A stretch of DNA of 43,955 nucleotides from Actinomadura macra NBRC 14102 (GCF_001552215.1 NZ_BCQT01000035.1:1-43955), one strand, 5' to 3'; shown: positions 7,491 through 16,321, counted from the stretch's first letter. Translations and numbers: made by a program. The notes: generated by a model not told the origin, from the letters alone.

Positions 7491-9245
7491 ATGAGGCGTG
7501 TATCGGCGGCGCTGGAGGTGCTCGGTCGGGCGTTCCCGGGCTTGGACAGGCTGCGGGGCTATCAGCGCTCGTGGTGGCGCCGGGATGTGCTGGCCGGGAT
7601 CACGGTGGCGGCGTATCTGGTGCCGCAGGTGATGGCCTACGCGGGGCTGGCCGGTCTTGCTCCGGTCGCCGGACTGTGGGCGATGCTCCCCGCGATCGTG
7701 CTCTACGCCTTCTTGGGCTCCTCGCAGCGCCTGTCGGTGGGGCCCGAGTCGACGACGGCGCTGATGACGGCGACGGTGGTCGCCCCGCTGGCAGGGGGAG
7801 ACCCGGGCCGGTACGCGACACTGGCCGCCGCGCTGGCCGTGGTCGTCGGCGTCCTGGCGATCGGAGCCTGGTGCCTGCGGCTCGGGTTCGTGGCCGACCT
7901 GCTGTCGCAGCCGATCCTGGTCGGCTACCTGGCGGGCGTCGCCGTGGTGATGATCGTCGGCCAGCTCGAAAGGACCACGGGAGTTCCCGTGGAGGGAGAC
8001 GGCACCCTGCGTGAGATCGTCTCGTTCCTGCGTTCTCTCGACCACGTGCATGCCGGCACCGTGGTGCTCGCCGCGGTCAGTCTGGTGTTCCTGTTCGCGA
8101 TGCAGTGGCGGTTTCCGCGCGGGCCGGGACCGTTGCTAGCGGTGCTGCTCGGCACCGCCGCCGTCGTGCTGTTCGGATTGGAGAGCGCCGGCATCGAGGT
8201 GGTGGGTGATGTGCCCGCGGGCCTGCCCGGGTTCGCGTTGCCGTCCCAGTACGAGCTGGGCGATCTGGTGCTCCCCGCCTTGGGCGTTCTTCTGGTCGGC
8301 TACACCGACAACGTCCTGACCGCGCGGGCGTTCGCCGAGCGCGGCGAGGTACGCAAGGAGGAGATCGACGGGAACCGGGAACTCCTCGCGCTCGGGACGG
8401 CGAACCTCGGCGCCGGGTTGTTCCACGGGTTCCCGGTGAGCAGCAGCGGCAGCCGGACCGCGATCGCCGTGGCATCCGGTGCCCGCACCCAGGCATACTC
8501 ACTCGCCGCCTTGGCCACCCTCGGGTGCGTCCTGCTGTTCCTGCATCCGCTGCTGGCGCGATTCCCGATGCCGACACTCGGCGCGATCGTTATCTACGCG
8601 GCGGTCCGGCTGGTCGACGTCGCGGGATTCAGCAAGCTCGCCGCGTTCCGCCAGAGCGAACTGGCGCTGGCCGTCGCGGCGCTCGCGGGCGTACTGGCGT
8701 TCGACATCCTGTACGGGATCCTCGTCGCGGTCGGCCTCTCGGTCCTGGACCTTCTCGCCCGCGTGGCCCGGCCGCATGACGCGGTCCTCGGCCGTGTCCC
8801 GGGCGTCGCGGGCATGCACGACGTGGACGACTACCCGGACGCCGAGGTCATCGACGGCCTGGTGATCTACCGCTACGACTCGCCGCTGTTCTTCGCCAAC
8901 GCCCACGATTTCAAGCGCCGCGCCCTCGCCGCCGTCGACCACCACGGGCCCGCGGTGTGGTTCGTTCTCAACGTGGAGGCCATCATCGAAGTGGACTCCA
9001 CCGGCCTGGCGGCACTGGACGAGGTTCGTGCCGAACTGTCCAGCCGCGGCATCGTCTTCGCCCTTGCCCGGGTGAAACAGGACCTTCTCCACGATCTCCG
9101 CACCTACGGCCTCGCCGACAAGATCGGAAACGACCGTCTCTTCCCCACCCTCCCGACGGCGGTCACAGCCTTCGAACGCGCTGTTGCCGGTGCACCCCGA
9201 CCCAATACACGGCACCCGAACCCGCCCGAAGGCCCTAGTGATTGA
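7491..9245 (+). CDS. SulP family anion (sulfate) permease with STAS domain
   Basis: A 584-aa protein. Residues 1-400 hold about ten to twelve membrane segments with the SulP signatures AYLVPQVMAYAGLAGLAPVAG, GPESTTALMTATVVAPLAGG and FPVSSSGSRTAIAVASGART. Residues about 435-560 form a cytosolic STAS domain (DGLVIYRYDSPLFFANAHDF, VDSTGLAALDEV). Predicted import of sulfate, bicarbonate or another anion coupled to H+ or Na+. Start ATG 7491 is used because the earlier ATG at 7482 hits a stop. It lies beyond the doxX terminator, so it is probably independently transcribed. A GGGAC-N6-GTCC sequence upstream has the wrong spacing for a DosR box. Confidence 0.92.
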   Translation: MRRVSAALEVLGRAFPGLDRLRGYQRSWWRRDVLAGITVAAYLVPQVMAYAGLAGLAPVAGLWAMLPAIVLYAFLGSSQRLSVGPESTTALMTATVVAPLAGGDPGRYATLAAALAVVVGVLAIGAWCLRLGFVADLLSQPILVGYLAGVAVVMIVGQLERTTGVPVEGDGTLREIVSFLRSLDHVHAGTVVLAAVSLVFLFAMQWRFPRGPGPLLAVLLGTAAVVLFGLESAGIEVVGDVPAGLPGFALPSQYELGDLVLPALGVLLVGYTDNVLTARAFAERGEVRKEEIDGNRELLALGTANLGAGLFHGFPVSSSGSRTAIAVASGARTQAYSLAALATLGCVLLFLHPLLARFPMPTLGAIVIYAAVRLVDVAGFSKLAAFRQSELALAVAALAGVLAFDILYGILVAVGLSVLDLLARVARPHDAVLGRVPGVAGMHDVDDYPDAEVIDGLVIYRYDSPLFFANAHDFKRRALAAVDHHGPAVWFVLNVEAIIEVDSTGLAALDEVRAELSSRGIVFALARVKQDLLHDLRTYGLADKIGNDRLFPTLPTAVTAFERAVAGAPRPNTRHPNPPEGPSD

Positions 9246-9398
9246 GAACGGCGGACCTCGCCGGTCCCGTCCCGCCGCGGTCCGAGGAGTGATCACGGCC
9301 GGTCCGTGTTGGAAGCCTTTGCCGGCTAGGGTCGCGGCGGACTGGAACCGGTGCCGGGACGCCGGACGGTGAACGCGCGATCATGCGGTCCGCGTGAG

Positions 9399-10610
9399 TC
9401 AGCCGCCCCCGTTCCACAGGTCCGGGCCGAAGACCTCGTAATGGATGCGCTCGTCCGTGACTCCGGCGCGGATCAGGCCGCGGCGGATCTCGCGCATGAA
9501 GGGGATCGGTCCGCACATGAACACGCGGGACTTGGGCGGCAGCGGTAGCGCGGCAACCTCGATCCGCCCTGAACGGACCATCGCGGCGTCGCCCTCCAGA
9601 GCGGCCCCGTCCAGCTCCTCATACCAGGTCATCTGTCGGAAGTCGGCCATGTTGCTCCCTGCGGCGGCGACTTGATCCCGCAGCGCATGGGTGCGGGGAC
9701 TCCGGTCGGCGTGGACGGCGAGGACGGTGCGGCCCGGCCGTACGGCGGCCAGATGGTCGATCATCGCGGCTGCGGGGGTGATGCCGATACCAGCACTGAC
9801 GAGGACGAGCGGGGACTCCTCGTCGTCCATCACCACATCACCGAACGGCGCGGAGAGCTCCAGCCCGTCTCCGGTGGAGACGTGGGCGACAAGGAATGTC
9901 GAGACGGCGCCGTCGGGGGTCCGGCCGTCGCCACGCACCCGCCGTACCGTGATCTGCACCGTGTCATCCGTGGTCCGCGACAACGTGTACTGGCGTGACT
10001 GGCGCAGACCGTCCGGTAGCGTCACCGCGACAGAGACATACTGGCCAGGGCGGTGCGAGGGGACCTCACCGCCGTCGGCCGGTGCGAGCACGAGCGAGAT
10101 CGTGTCCTGCGCCTCATCTCGCCGCTCCACGACTCGCCACGGCCGGTACGGTGCGGTGGGGTCGCACATGGCGTCCTGGTAGAGCCGGGCCTCCTCAGCG
10201 ACCAGCAGGGTCGCGAACAGCCAGTACACCTCGGACCAGGCCGCGTGCACCTCCGGCGTCACCGCGTCGCCGAGAACCTTGGCGACCGCGTCCAGCAGGT
10301 ACCGGCCCACGATCGTGTACTGCTCGGGGCGGACACCGAGCGAGGCATGTTTGTGGGCGATACGCGAGAGCATCTGCTGGAACGGCACGGTGGAATCGGC
10401 CGTCACCAGGTGCTCGGCGAATGCCACCACCGAGCCCGCAAGAGCCCGGCGCTGCTCGCCGTTGGCCTGGTTGCCCTGGTTGAACAGATTCCGCAATTCG
10501 GGGTGCGCCGCGAACATGGCGGCGTAGAACTCGCCGGTGATGCGCGTGCCGTGGGCGGCGACGGCGGGCAATGTGGCCCGCACGATCTCGGCATGGTCGG
10601 ACGAGAGCAT
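9399..10610 (-). CDS. hmp: Flavohemoglobin (nitric oxide dioxygenase)
   Basis: A 403-aa fusion of a globin (residues 1-140) with FAD-binding (about 150-260) and NAD-binding (about 265-400) domains. It oxidises NO to nitrate with NAD(P)H and O2 in the cytosol. Key residues are Tyr29 (B10), Gln53 (E7) and proximal His88 in AHKHASLG; the FAD motif RQYTLS, nucleotide motif SAGIGITPAAAM and CGPIPFM are all present. Start ATG 10610 matches the family start (MLSSDHAEIVRATLPAV) and has GAAGG about 7 nt upstream; the open frame extends to 10766 but overlaps a pseudogene. It lies downstream of a DosR-type box and decayed PPOX copy, which suggests NO/hypoxia control. Confidence 0.95.
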   Translation of the reverse strand: MLSSDHAEIVRATLPAVAAHGTRITGEFYAAMFAAHPELRNLFNQGNQANGEQRRALAGSVVAFAEHLVTADSTVPFQQMLSRIAHKHASLGVRPEQYTIVGRYLLDAVAKVLGDAVTPEVHAAWSEVYWLFATLLVAEEARLYQDAMCDPTAPYRPWRVVERRDEAQDTISLVLAPADGGEVPSHRPGQYVSVAVTLPDGLRQSRQYTLSRTTDDTVQITVRRVRGDGRTPDGAVSTFLVAHVSTGDGLELSAPFGDVVMDDEESPLVLVSAGIGITPAAAMIDHLAAVRPGRTVLAVHADRSPRTHALRDQVAAAGSNMADFRQMTWYEELDGAALEGDAAMVRSGRIEVAALPLPPKSRVFMCGPIPFMREIRRGLIRAGVTDERIHYEVFGPDLWNGGG

Positions 10611-10714
10611 CAGTTGCCTTCTTTCGAGCGCGCCAACGGACGTCGGCGCGCGAGGGGAACAGACCGGTTCGCACGGGCTCGCCTGGACCGGCGAGCAGGG
10701 GAGCACCTTCGAGC

Positions 10715-10923
10715 TCAGGGCATGACGACCGAGTCGGCAGTGGACGTGGTGAACTTCGATCTCCACGGCACAATGGTCACGATGTCGCCTCGGCTGAAGT
10801 CAGATCTGGGTGGACGGGGGGCAGCGCCCGATGGGTGAAGGCGATTCGCCGCATCACGGCGCGTAGAGGGTGGCGGCAGTCGTCCTTGTCCAGGATTTCC
10901 AGGCCGCTCCGGTCGAGCTGCAT
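10715..10923 (-). pseudogene. Decayed PPOX paralogue
   Basis: From ATG 10923 the frame reads MQLDRSGLEILDKDDCRH, then RRIAFTHRALPPVHP, closely following the intact PPOX protein (MHVDQSGLEILDSRQCQ, GRIVFTDRALPAVQP). It stops at about codon 50. One frame over, the similarity resumes (GDIVTIVPWRSKF against GDVVIRTARWSRL) and ends at a stop at 10715, so the copy has a frameshift and has lost its 3' half. A DosR-type box stands 33 nt before the ATG, the same distance as for the intact gene. It sits between that box and hmp. Confidence 0.8.
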
Positions 10924-10956
10924 GCCTCCAGAATCAGGTGATCTCGCTCAGGTACG

Positions 10957-10976
10957 TCAGGGACCAAAGTCCTGGA
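10957..10976 (-). promoter_or_regulatory. DosR/DevR-type box upstream of the PPOX remnant and hmp
   Basis: TCAGGGACCAAAGTCCTGGA contains GGGAC, CAAA and GTCCT, one base off the perfect palindrome. It is 33 nt before the PPOX remnant start and about 350 nt upstream of hmp, facing hmp. Confidence 0.65.
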
Positions 10977-11109
10977 TTTGATGCCTCTTGTACCTCCTCA
11001 TCTGGGGAGCACGACGCTGCGAGCCCGCCGATGTGTCACCGAGTGAGAGCCCGAGACTCGCCGCTGACCGTCCTCCACACGTGGGACTTCTCGATGCCCG
11101 GTAACCGGG

Positions 11110-11245
11110 GGAGGGGCCACGAACCGTCGTCGTCGGCATGGACGGTTCCCCGGCGTCCCTGGCCGCATTGGCGATGGCCTTCGCTGAGGCCGACACGCAC
11201 GGCCTCGGCAAGCGGCTATCCCTCGGCGACATCGCGCTACAGGCG
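11110..11245 (+). pseudogene. Universal stress protein (UspA) N-terminal remnant
   Basis: The frame TVVVGMDGSPASLAALAMAF followed by AEADTHG is the classic first strand and helix of a universal stress protein, preceded by GGGGAGG. After about 25 residues the similarity is lost, and the frame runs on into the phosphotransferase gene without a Usp ATP-binding site (G-x2-G-x9-GS). Usp genes are common DosR regulon members, so this supports the view of a decayed dormancy cluster. Confidence 0.6.
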
Positions 11246-11368
11246 ACCGGTCGGCGAGGTGGATCGGACCGAGTTTCGTGGCAGTTGGATCGGCTCCGCC
11301 TTTCACGAGGCGCTCCCTTCCAGCAGCTGGCACGGGGGTCAGCTGCCATCGGACTACTGTTGCTCCGC

Positions 11369-12283
11369 ATGACGCATGCCGAGATCGAGATCACTGCGGA
11401 CTTGGTGCGGGATCTGCTGCGCGACCAGCACCCCGACCTGGCCGATCACCCTGTGAGGCTCGGCGCGCGTGGCTGGGACAACCAGCTGTGGCGGCTCGGT
11501 GACGACCTCGCCGTCCGACTGCCCTGGGCGACGCAGTCCGCGGACGCGCTGCTGCGCAAGGAGCACACCTGGCTGCCCGCACTTGCCCCGCGCCTTCCGT
11601 TGCCGGTTCCCGTTCCGCAACGCCTCGGCGAGCCCTCGGCACGGTTTCCGCGACCTTGGATCGTCACCACGTGGGTGCCGGGGACGCCTGCTGACCGCGC
11701 CCCGATCACACGCGGTGCGGAGGCGGCCACCGCCCTGGCTGCCTTCCTGGCGGCACTTCACCAACCTGCCCCCGAGCAGGCGCCCGCCGGTCGGGGCCGC
11801 GGAGGGCGGCTGGCCGACCATTCCGAGGGTTTCGCCAAACAGCTCGCATCGGCCACCGAGCTGGGGCTCATCCCCGACCCCGACGCCGTCCGCGCGGTCT
11901 GGGAAGACGCCGCCGCCGCGCCCGACTGGGCCGGCCCAGCACTCTGGCTCCACGGCGACCTGCATCCGGCCAACGTCCTCATCGCGGACGGCACCATCTG
12001 CGGCGTGATCGATTTCGGTGACCTCTGCGCCGGCGATTCGGCCTGTGACCTCGCTGCCGCTTGGACTCTGTTGCCGGACGACACCGTCGACCATTTCCAT
12101 GCCGCCTACCACCCGGCTCCGGACGCCGCGACCCTGCGCCGCGCCCGCGGCTGGGCAGTGGGCCGTGCCCTCACCGGCATCCTCATCGGAGATGCCGGTG
12201 TCCACGGTCGGCCCGGCGGCAAGCCCACATGGGGCCCACCAGCCCACGCCGCACTGCGACGCCTCATCGCGCCTCATCGCTGA
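11369..12283 (+). CDS. Aminoglycoside phosphotransferase family (APH-like) kinase
   Basis: A 304-aa APH-fold kinase. The nucleotide-binding lobe starts RGWDNQLWRLGDDLAVRLPW; the catalytic loop HGDLHPANVL is near residue 195 and the metal-binding IDFGD near residue 213. It resembles the broad ATP-dependent small-molecule kinase group whose substrates are mostly unknown, so drug resistance should not be assumed. Start ATG 11369 (MTHAEIEITADLVRDLL) is chosen because the longer frame is the universal stress protein remnant. There is no strong Shine-Dalgarno. Confidence 0.85.
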   Translation: MTHAEIEITADLVRDLLRDQHPDLADHPVRLGARGWDNQLWRLGDDLAVRLPWATQSADALLRKEHTWLPALAPRLPLPVPVPQRLGEPSARFPRPWIVTTWVPGTPADRAPITRGAEAATALAAFLAALHQPAPEQAPAGRGRGGRLADHSEGFAKQLASATELGLIPDPDAVRAVWEDAAAAPDWAGPALWLHGDLHPANVLIADGTICGVIDFGDLCAGDSACDLAAAWTLLPDDTVDHFHAAYHPAPDAATLRRARGWAVGRALTGILIGDAGVHGRPGGKPTWGPPAHAALRRLIAPHR

Positions 12284-12444
12284 TCGATCGGTTTCCCCGC
12301 GCGCCAGAAGACCGTCGCACAGGTCCTAGCCATGCCGGCATCCGCTCGCCTGACATCCCTCAGTGACCTCCCTACGGCTGATCAGCAAGTTCGTTGGACG
12401 ACCCGGGCAACGATGAGCCTTGGTGGAACCGGCGCTCTGAGTGA

Positions 12445-12972
12445 GTGATCACCTCCGAGGACGAGCTGATCGAGCAGCTCGTCTCACCCTCCGGGAAGGA
12501 GACAGCACATGGCCTCACTCGTACTGAAGTCGTGTTCTCGAACTCGCTCACGTCCGCCGGCTGGGGCGAGACGACGATCGCCGCCGGGAACCTGGCCGAA
12601 GCCATCACGCGGCTCAAGCAGGAGTGCTCCGACGGATACCTGCTCGCCCGCGGCGGGGCACGGTTCGCCCGATCGCTGGTCGAGGCCGGCTTGATCGACG
12701 ACACCCGGGACGTCCTGGACTTCCTGATCGCCTCGCACCTGCTGGCCAAGCCACGGACAACGGCGCGGCACGTCGCCTCGGCGATGGAGAACCTGATCGG
12801 CGCGCCGCAGGCAGGCGACCGGAGACCACCTCGTCTCGGACGCGTGGAACGAGATCGGACGGGTGGCGCCGCGCGAGAAGTCGCCCGCGGCGGTCGTGGT
12901 GACCGAATTGGCGGCTGTTTAGCGGGATGTGGAGGAGTTCAACGTGGAGAGGATGCGGGTAAGGCCGGCTAG
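12445..12972 (+). pseudogene. Chimeric ORF containing a dihydrofolate reductase-family remnant
   Basis: The 175-aa frame is a mosaic. Residues about 1-20 (ITSEDELIEQLVSPSGKE) recall the start of a PPOX-type protein. Residues about 27-82 (VFSNSLTSAGWGETTIAAGN, then DGYLLARGGARFARSLVEAG) match the C-terminal half of RibD-type DHFR-family proteins. The tail after residue 85 (RDVLDFLIASHLLAKPRTT) is unrelated and unidentified, and its sense seems to continue in another frame to a stop at 12922. No complete domain exists. An intact member of the DHFR family is at 26459-27070. Confidence 0.55.
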
Positions 12973-13419
12973 GTCGTCCGCGTCGAGTGCGGTAAGCGCC
13001 GAGGGCGGGTCGGTGAGGAACCTTCGGGCCGTCTCGGCCGCCTTCAGTCCGGCGTCGGTGAGGTGGACGAGCTTGCGGCGGTTATCGTCGGGATGCGGAC
13101 CCCTCCGGACGAGTCCGCGTCGTTCGAGCTGGTTCACGGCGATGGTGGCGGCAGAGGGGTCGACGTCGGCGGTTTCCGCGATCTCGCGCAGTGTCATCGG
13201 GCCCTGGGCGAGTCTGATCAGTACCCCTGCCCTTTTCGGACCGAGGTCCATCTCGGCCCGCAGAGCCCGATGGCGGCCCTCGGCGGTGACGAAGGCCTGC
13301 ATTTCCGCCCAGGCCTGTGCCGCCAGGGACGGTGCCTCCGAAACGCCGCCGGCGCTGGTCCTGCCGGGCTCCACCGGGTCAGGGTACGTCGGCTCGGAAT
13401 TCGTGAGCTCGGAGTTCAA
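12919..13419 (-). CDS. MarR family transcriptional regulator
   Basis: A 166-aa winged-helix protein. The DNA-binding part includes GPMTLREIAETADVDPSAAT (helices 2-3), AVNQLERRGLVRRGPHPDDN and the wing RRKLVHLTDAGL. Start TTG 13419 is inferred because GGAGGAG lies 6 nt upstream and the TTG overlaps the stop of the upstream MFS gene (TTGA), a coupled arrangement. Expected role: repressor of its own operon with the DHA2 exporter, released by an exporter substrate, with the palindrome at 14871-14884 as the likely operator. Confidence 0.88.
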   Translation of the reverse strand: MNSELTNSEPTYPDPVEPGRTSAGGVSEAPSLAAQAWAEMQAFVTAEGRHRALRAEMDLGPKRAGVLIRLAQGPMTLREIAETADVDPSAATIAVNQLERRGLVRRGPHPDDNRRKLVHLTDAGLKAAETARRFLTDPPSALTALDADDLAGLTRILSTLNSSTSR

Positions 13420-14864
13420 CGGGGCTCCTCCACCGTGTGTGTACTCAGTTGCCGGCCGCTTCGTCCGGCCTGGGCGCGGGCCCACCGCCCGGTCGAGATC
13501 AGGCCAAGCAGAACGGTCACGATGCCGCTGCCGGCCAGCACGGCCATGGCGGTGTGACTCGATGCGACGAACCCGGCCGACCCTCCCGCGACGATCGAAC
13601 CGCACACCGCCACGCCGATCACGGCACCGGTCTGGCGGCACGTCGAGGCGATCGCTCCGGCGACCCCGGCCTGGTCGCGTGGCATCCCTGACAGGGCGGT
13701 GTTGGTGATCGGGGTGCCGACCAGGCCGAAGCCGGCACCGAACAGCAGATAGGCGAGCACGAGGTACCAGGCCCCGGTGTCGCGCCCGATGAGGACGAGC
13801 AGGCCGCTTCCCGCAGCCAGCAGCAGTCCGGCCAGCACGAGCGCCAGCCTAGGGCCCCGGGCGGCCACGATGCGCCCCGAGACCATGGCGCACGCCGCCA
13901 GTGCGGCTGCCATCGGGATGGTGAGCAGGCCCGCGCCCAGCGCGCTGTAGCCGCGGACGTCCTGCAGGTAGAGGGTGTTGAGGAACAAGAACCCGCCCAA
14001 GGCCATGAAGGCGACCAACGCGATGACCGCCGCCCCCGAGAACGCCGGGCTGCGGAAGAACCGAACGTCCACCAGTGGCCCGGCACGCCGGGACTCGTGC
14101 ACGACCAATCCGAGCACCGAGACGGCGCCCAGGACGAATAGCGCGCTGATCAACGGCGAGCTCCAGCCGTACCGGGGTCCCTCGATGACGGCGGCGGTGA
14201 CGGGGCCGAGGGCGGTGACGACGAGCAGTTGGCCGAGGGGGTCGAACCGCTTGCCGCGCGCTGCTCTGGACTCGGGGACGAATCTTCGGGTCAGGTAGAT
14301 GGCCAGGGCGCCGACCGGCACGTTGACCCAGAAGATGGAGCGCCACCCCAGGCCGCTGACCAGCAGGCCGCCGAGGACGGGACCGCTCGCCCCGCCGAGA
14401 CCCGCCACCGCTCCCCACGCCCCCACCGCGCGAGCGCGTTCCTTGGGGTCGGTGAAGGTCGTCGCGATGATCGACATCGCGACCGGGTTCAGCATCGAGC
14501 CGCCCACCGCCTGCAGCGCGCGGAAGACGATTAGGGCCCCCAGGGAGGGCGCAAGGCTGCACAGCAGGGAACCGAGTGAGAAGAGCCCCAACCCGACCTG
14601 GAACACCCGGCGCCGACCGAACCGGTCGGCCACCGAACCCGAGAACATCACCAGGCACGCGATGACCAGCGTGTAGGCGTCGACCACCCACTGCAGGCCA
14701 CTGACCGGCGCGTGCAGTGCCTTCTGGATCGAGGGCAGCGCCACATTGGCGATCGTCGTGTCCAGCCCCGCCACGACCACGCTCAGGCAGCAGGTCAGCA
14801 GCACGACGGTCCGCTCCCTTGACGACAGCGCGCGCGGCGACTCGACAGCAAGACTCACGACCAT
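13416..14864 (-). CDS. DHA2 family (EmrB/QacA-type, 14-helix) MFS drug exporter
   Basis: A 482-aa protein with the DHA2 hallmarks LDTTIANVALPSIQKALHAP (motif D1) near the N-terminus, GSVADRFGRRRVFQVG (motif A) and the antiporter motif GPVLGGLLVSGLGWRSIFWV. About fourteen hydrophobic segments. ATG 14864 is preferred to the TTG at 14891, which lies inside the promoter/operator; the predicted transcription start falls at or within 2-3 nt of the ATG, so the mRNA is probably leaderless. It is co-transcribed and translationally coupled with the MarR gene. Confidence 0.9.
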   Translation of the reverse strand: MVVSLAVESPRALSSRERTVVLLTCCLSVVVAGLDTTIANVALPSIQKALHAPVSGLQWVVDAYTLVIACLVMFSGSVADRFGRRRVFQVGLGLFSLGSLLCSLAPSLGALIVFRALQAVGGSMLNPVAMSIIATTFTDPKERARAVGAWGAVAGLGGASGPVLGGLLVSGLGWRSIFWVNVPVGALAIYLTRRFVPESRAARGKRFDPLGQLLVVTALGPVTAAVIEGPRYGWSSPLISALFVLGAVSVLGLVVHESRRAGPLVDVRFFRSPAFSGAAVIALVAFMALGGFLFLNTLYLQDVRGYSALGAGLLTIPMAAALAACAMVSGRIVAARGPRLALVLAGLLLAAGSGLLVLIGRDTGAWYLVLAYLLFGAGFGLVGTPITNTALSGMPRDQAGVAGAIASTCRQTGAVIGVAVCGSIVAGGSAGFVASSHTAMAVLAGSGIVTVLLGLISTGRWARAQAGRSGRQLSTHTVEEPR

Positions 14865-14868
14865 TGGT

Positions 14869-14898
14869 ATACAACAATTGTTGTGACACAACTATCAA
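14869..14898 (-). promoter_or_regulatory. Promoter and MarR-type operator of the MFS-marR operon
   Basis: On the minus strand TTGATA (14898-14893), an 18-nt spacer and TTGTAT (14874-14869) form a promoter. The perfect 14-bp palindrome ACAACAATTGTTGT (14871-14884) covers the -10 and part of the spacer, an ideal place for repression by the MarR protein encoded in the operon. Confidence 0.75.
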
Positions 14899-15400
14899 AA
14901 TCCAACGATTCATGCGGTGCCGCCGGCGAAGCACTGCTCGCGCTGGGCAGCAGGAGCAGACCGGGATGCACATCGCCGGTCAGTTCCGGAACCTCCATGA
15001 TCCGGTCCGGTCTGCCCGAGCCAGTCAGGGTGTTTGAAAGAGCTTGGTTGCAGAACAACTCTCCGCAGTTGCCGTTGCGGACGAGGTGGTGCACACCTGG
15101 TTCGCGTGGTTCCCCGGCGCGCCGGCGTACGACGAAGCCCCGCCGGAGACTCTCCGCGTCGCGGAGCCGGCGGTCAGGCATGCCGGAGCTGATCCGCCGA
15201 GGCGAAGCCGATGCAGGAGCTGGGCCGGACCGAACGATCGCAGCACTGTTAAATGCGTTGCGGGGTCCGGAACAGGTAGGCATGCTGGGGCGATCGAGTG
15301 GCGGCGAACGCTGCCTGGACTAAGGAGGGCTGACGGATGGCCATCACTGCGCTGCGGCATGTCCGCATCAGTCCCACCCCTTTGTTCAGGAGCACACCCG
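14899..15400. other. Intergenic stretch without a recognisable gene
   Basis: About 500 bp between the divergent MFS operon and the RIO kinase. Several open frames exist on both strands, but they are rich in Arg, Ser and Ala, lack recognisable motifs and contradict each other. No hairpin or repeat stood out. Confidence 0.4.
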
Positions 15401-16321
15401 TTGTCTTCCGAGTACGAACTCTCTGTTCCTCACTCTGACCTCGACTCCCGCCGGTCCAACTCCACTGGTGACGAGCCTCGACAAACTCCGGCCGATGCCT
15501 TCGACTTCGAGTTCCATACGGTCGACGAGAAGCTGGGCCCGGATCAGCGGTGGTCCACCTGGCTGGACGTCGAGCGCGGCTCCCGCGGCCCGGAACCACG
15601 CCCTTCGTGGGTCGTGACGGAACAGGCTGCGATCGATACTGAGCTCGGCGTTCTCAAAACCGGCAAGGAAGCAGACGTCTTCCTGCTCGAACGGGCCGTA
15701 GAAGCCATCGGCGACAATCCGGCGAAGTCCTCGCTGCTGGCTGCGAAACGGTATCGCACCGAGGAACACCGGTCCTTCCACCGCAGTGCGTCGTACGTCG
15801 AAGGCCGCCGTACCCGCAACAGCCGCGACAGCCGGGCAATGGCGAAGAAGACCGCGCACGGCCGTAATGTCGCGGCCGGCCAGTGGGCGTACGCCGAATG
15901 GGACGCACTCAACCGGTTGTGGAAGGCCGGCGTCCCGGTGCCGTATCCCGTGCAGGTGGACGGCACCGAGCTGCTGATGGAGTTCATCGACGACGGCGAG
16001 GGGGGTGCCGCGCCCCGGCTCGCCCAGGTCCGGCCGTCGAGGGAGTCGCTCGGCGTGTACTTCGAGCAACTCCGCAACGGCATGCGTGAGCTGGCCCGCG
16101 CAGGGCTCGCGCACGGCGACCTCTCGCCGTACAACGTCCTCGCGCAGGCCGAGCGGATCGTGATGATCGACCTGCCCCAGGTCGTCGACATCATCGGCAA
16201 CCCGAAGGGCATGGACTTCCTGATGCGCGACTGCCACAACATGGCCACGTGGTTCACGAGCCGCGGGCTTGAGATCGACGAACACGAGCTGTTCGCCGAC
16301 CTGCTCACGATGGTGTTCTGA
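15401..16321 (+). CDS. RIO1-type serine kinase
   Basis: A 306-aa protein with RIO kinase features in order: KTGKEADVFLLERA (P-loop equivalent, about residue 85), LAAKRYR with the ATP-binding Lys, catalytic HGDLSPYNVL (about residue 239) and metal-binding MIDLPQVVD. Bacterial RIO1 homologues are found in many actinomycetes; their targets are unknown. Start TTG 15401 is chosen because AGGAG lies 8 nt ahead and the sequence upstream in the open frame shows no family similarity. It is a monocistronic gene. Confidence 0.88.
   Translation: MSSEYELSVPHSDLDSRRSNSTGDEPRQTPADAFDFEFHTVDEKLGPDQRWSTWLDVERGSRGPEPRPSWVVTEQAAIDTELGVLKTGKEADVFLLERAVEAIGDNPAKSSLLAAKRYRTEEHRSFHRSASYVEGRRTRNSRDSRAMAKKTAHGRNVAAGQWAYAEWDALNRLWKAGVPVPYPVQVDGTELLMEFIDDGEGGAAPRLAQVRPSRESLGVYFEQLRNGMRELARAGLAHGDLSPYNVLAQAERIVMIDLPQVVDIIGNPKGMDFLMRDCHNMATWFTSRGLEIDEHELFADLLTMVF

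Noticed and set aside
10611..10766. N-terminal extension of flavohemoglobin to 10766
   Set aside because: The extension has no family similarity, overlaps the PPOX remnant in another frame, and the family-typical start at 10610 has a ribosome binding site.
14883..15323. Plus-strand 146-aa ORF upstream of the RIO kinase
   Set aside because: No motifs, Arg/Ser-rich composition, and it starts inside the operator of the divergent MFS operon.
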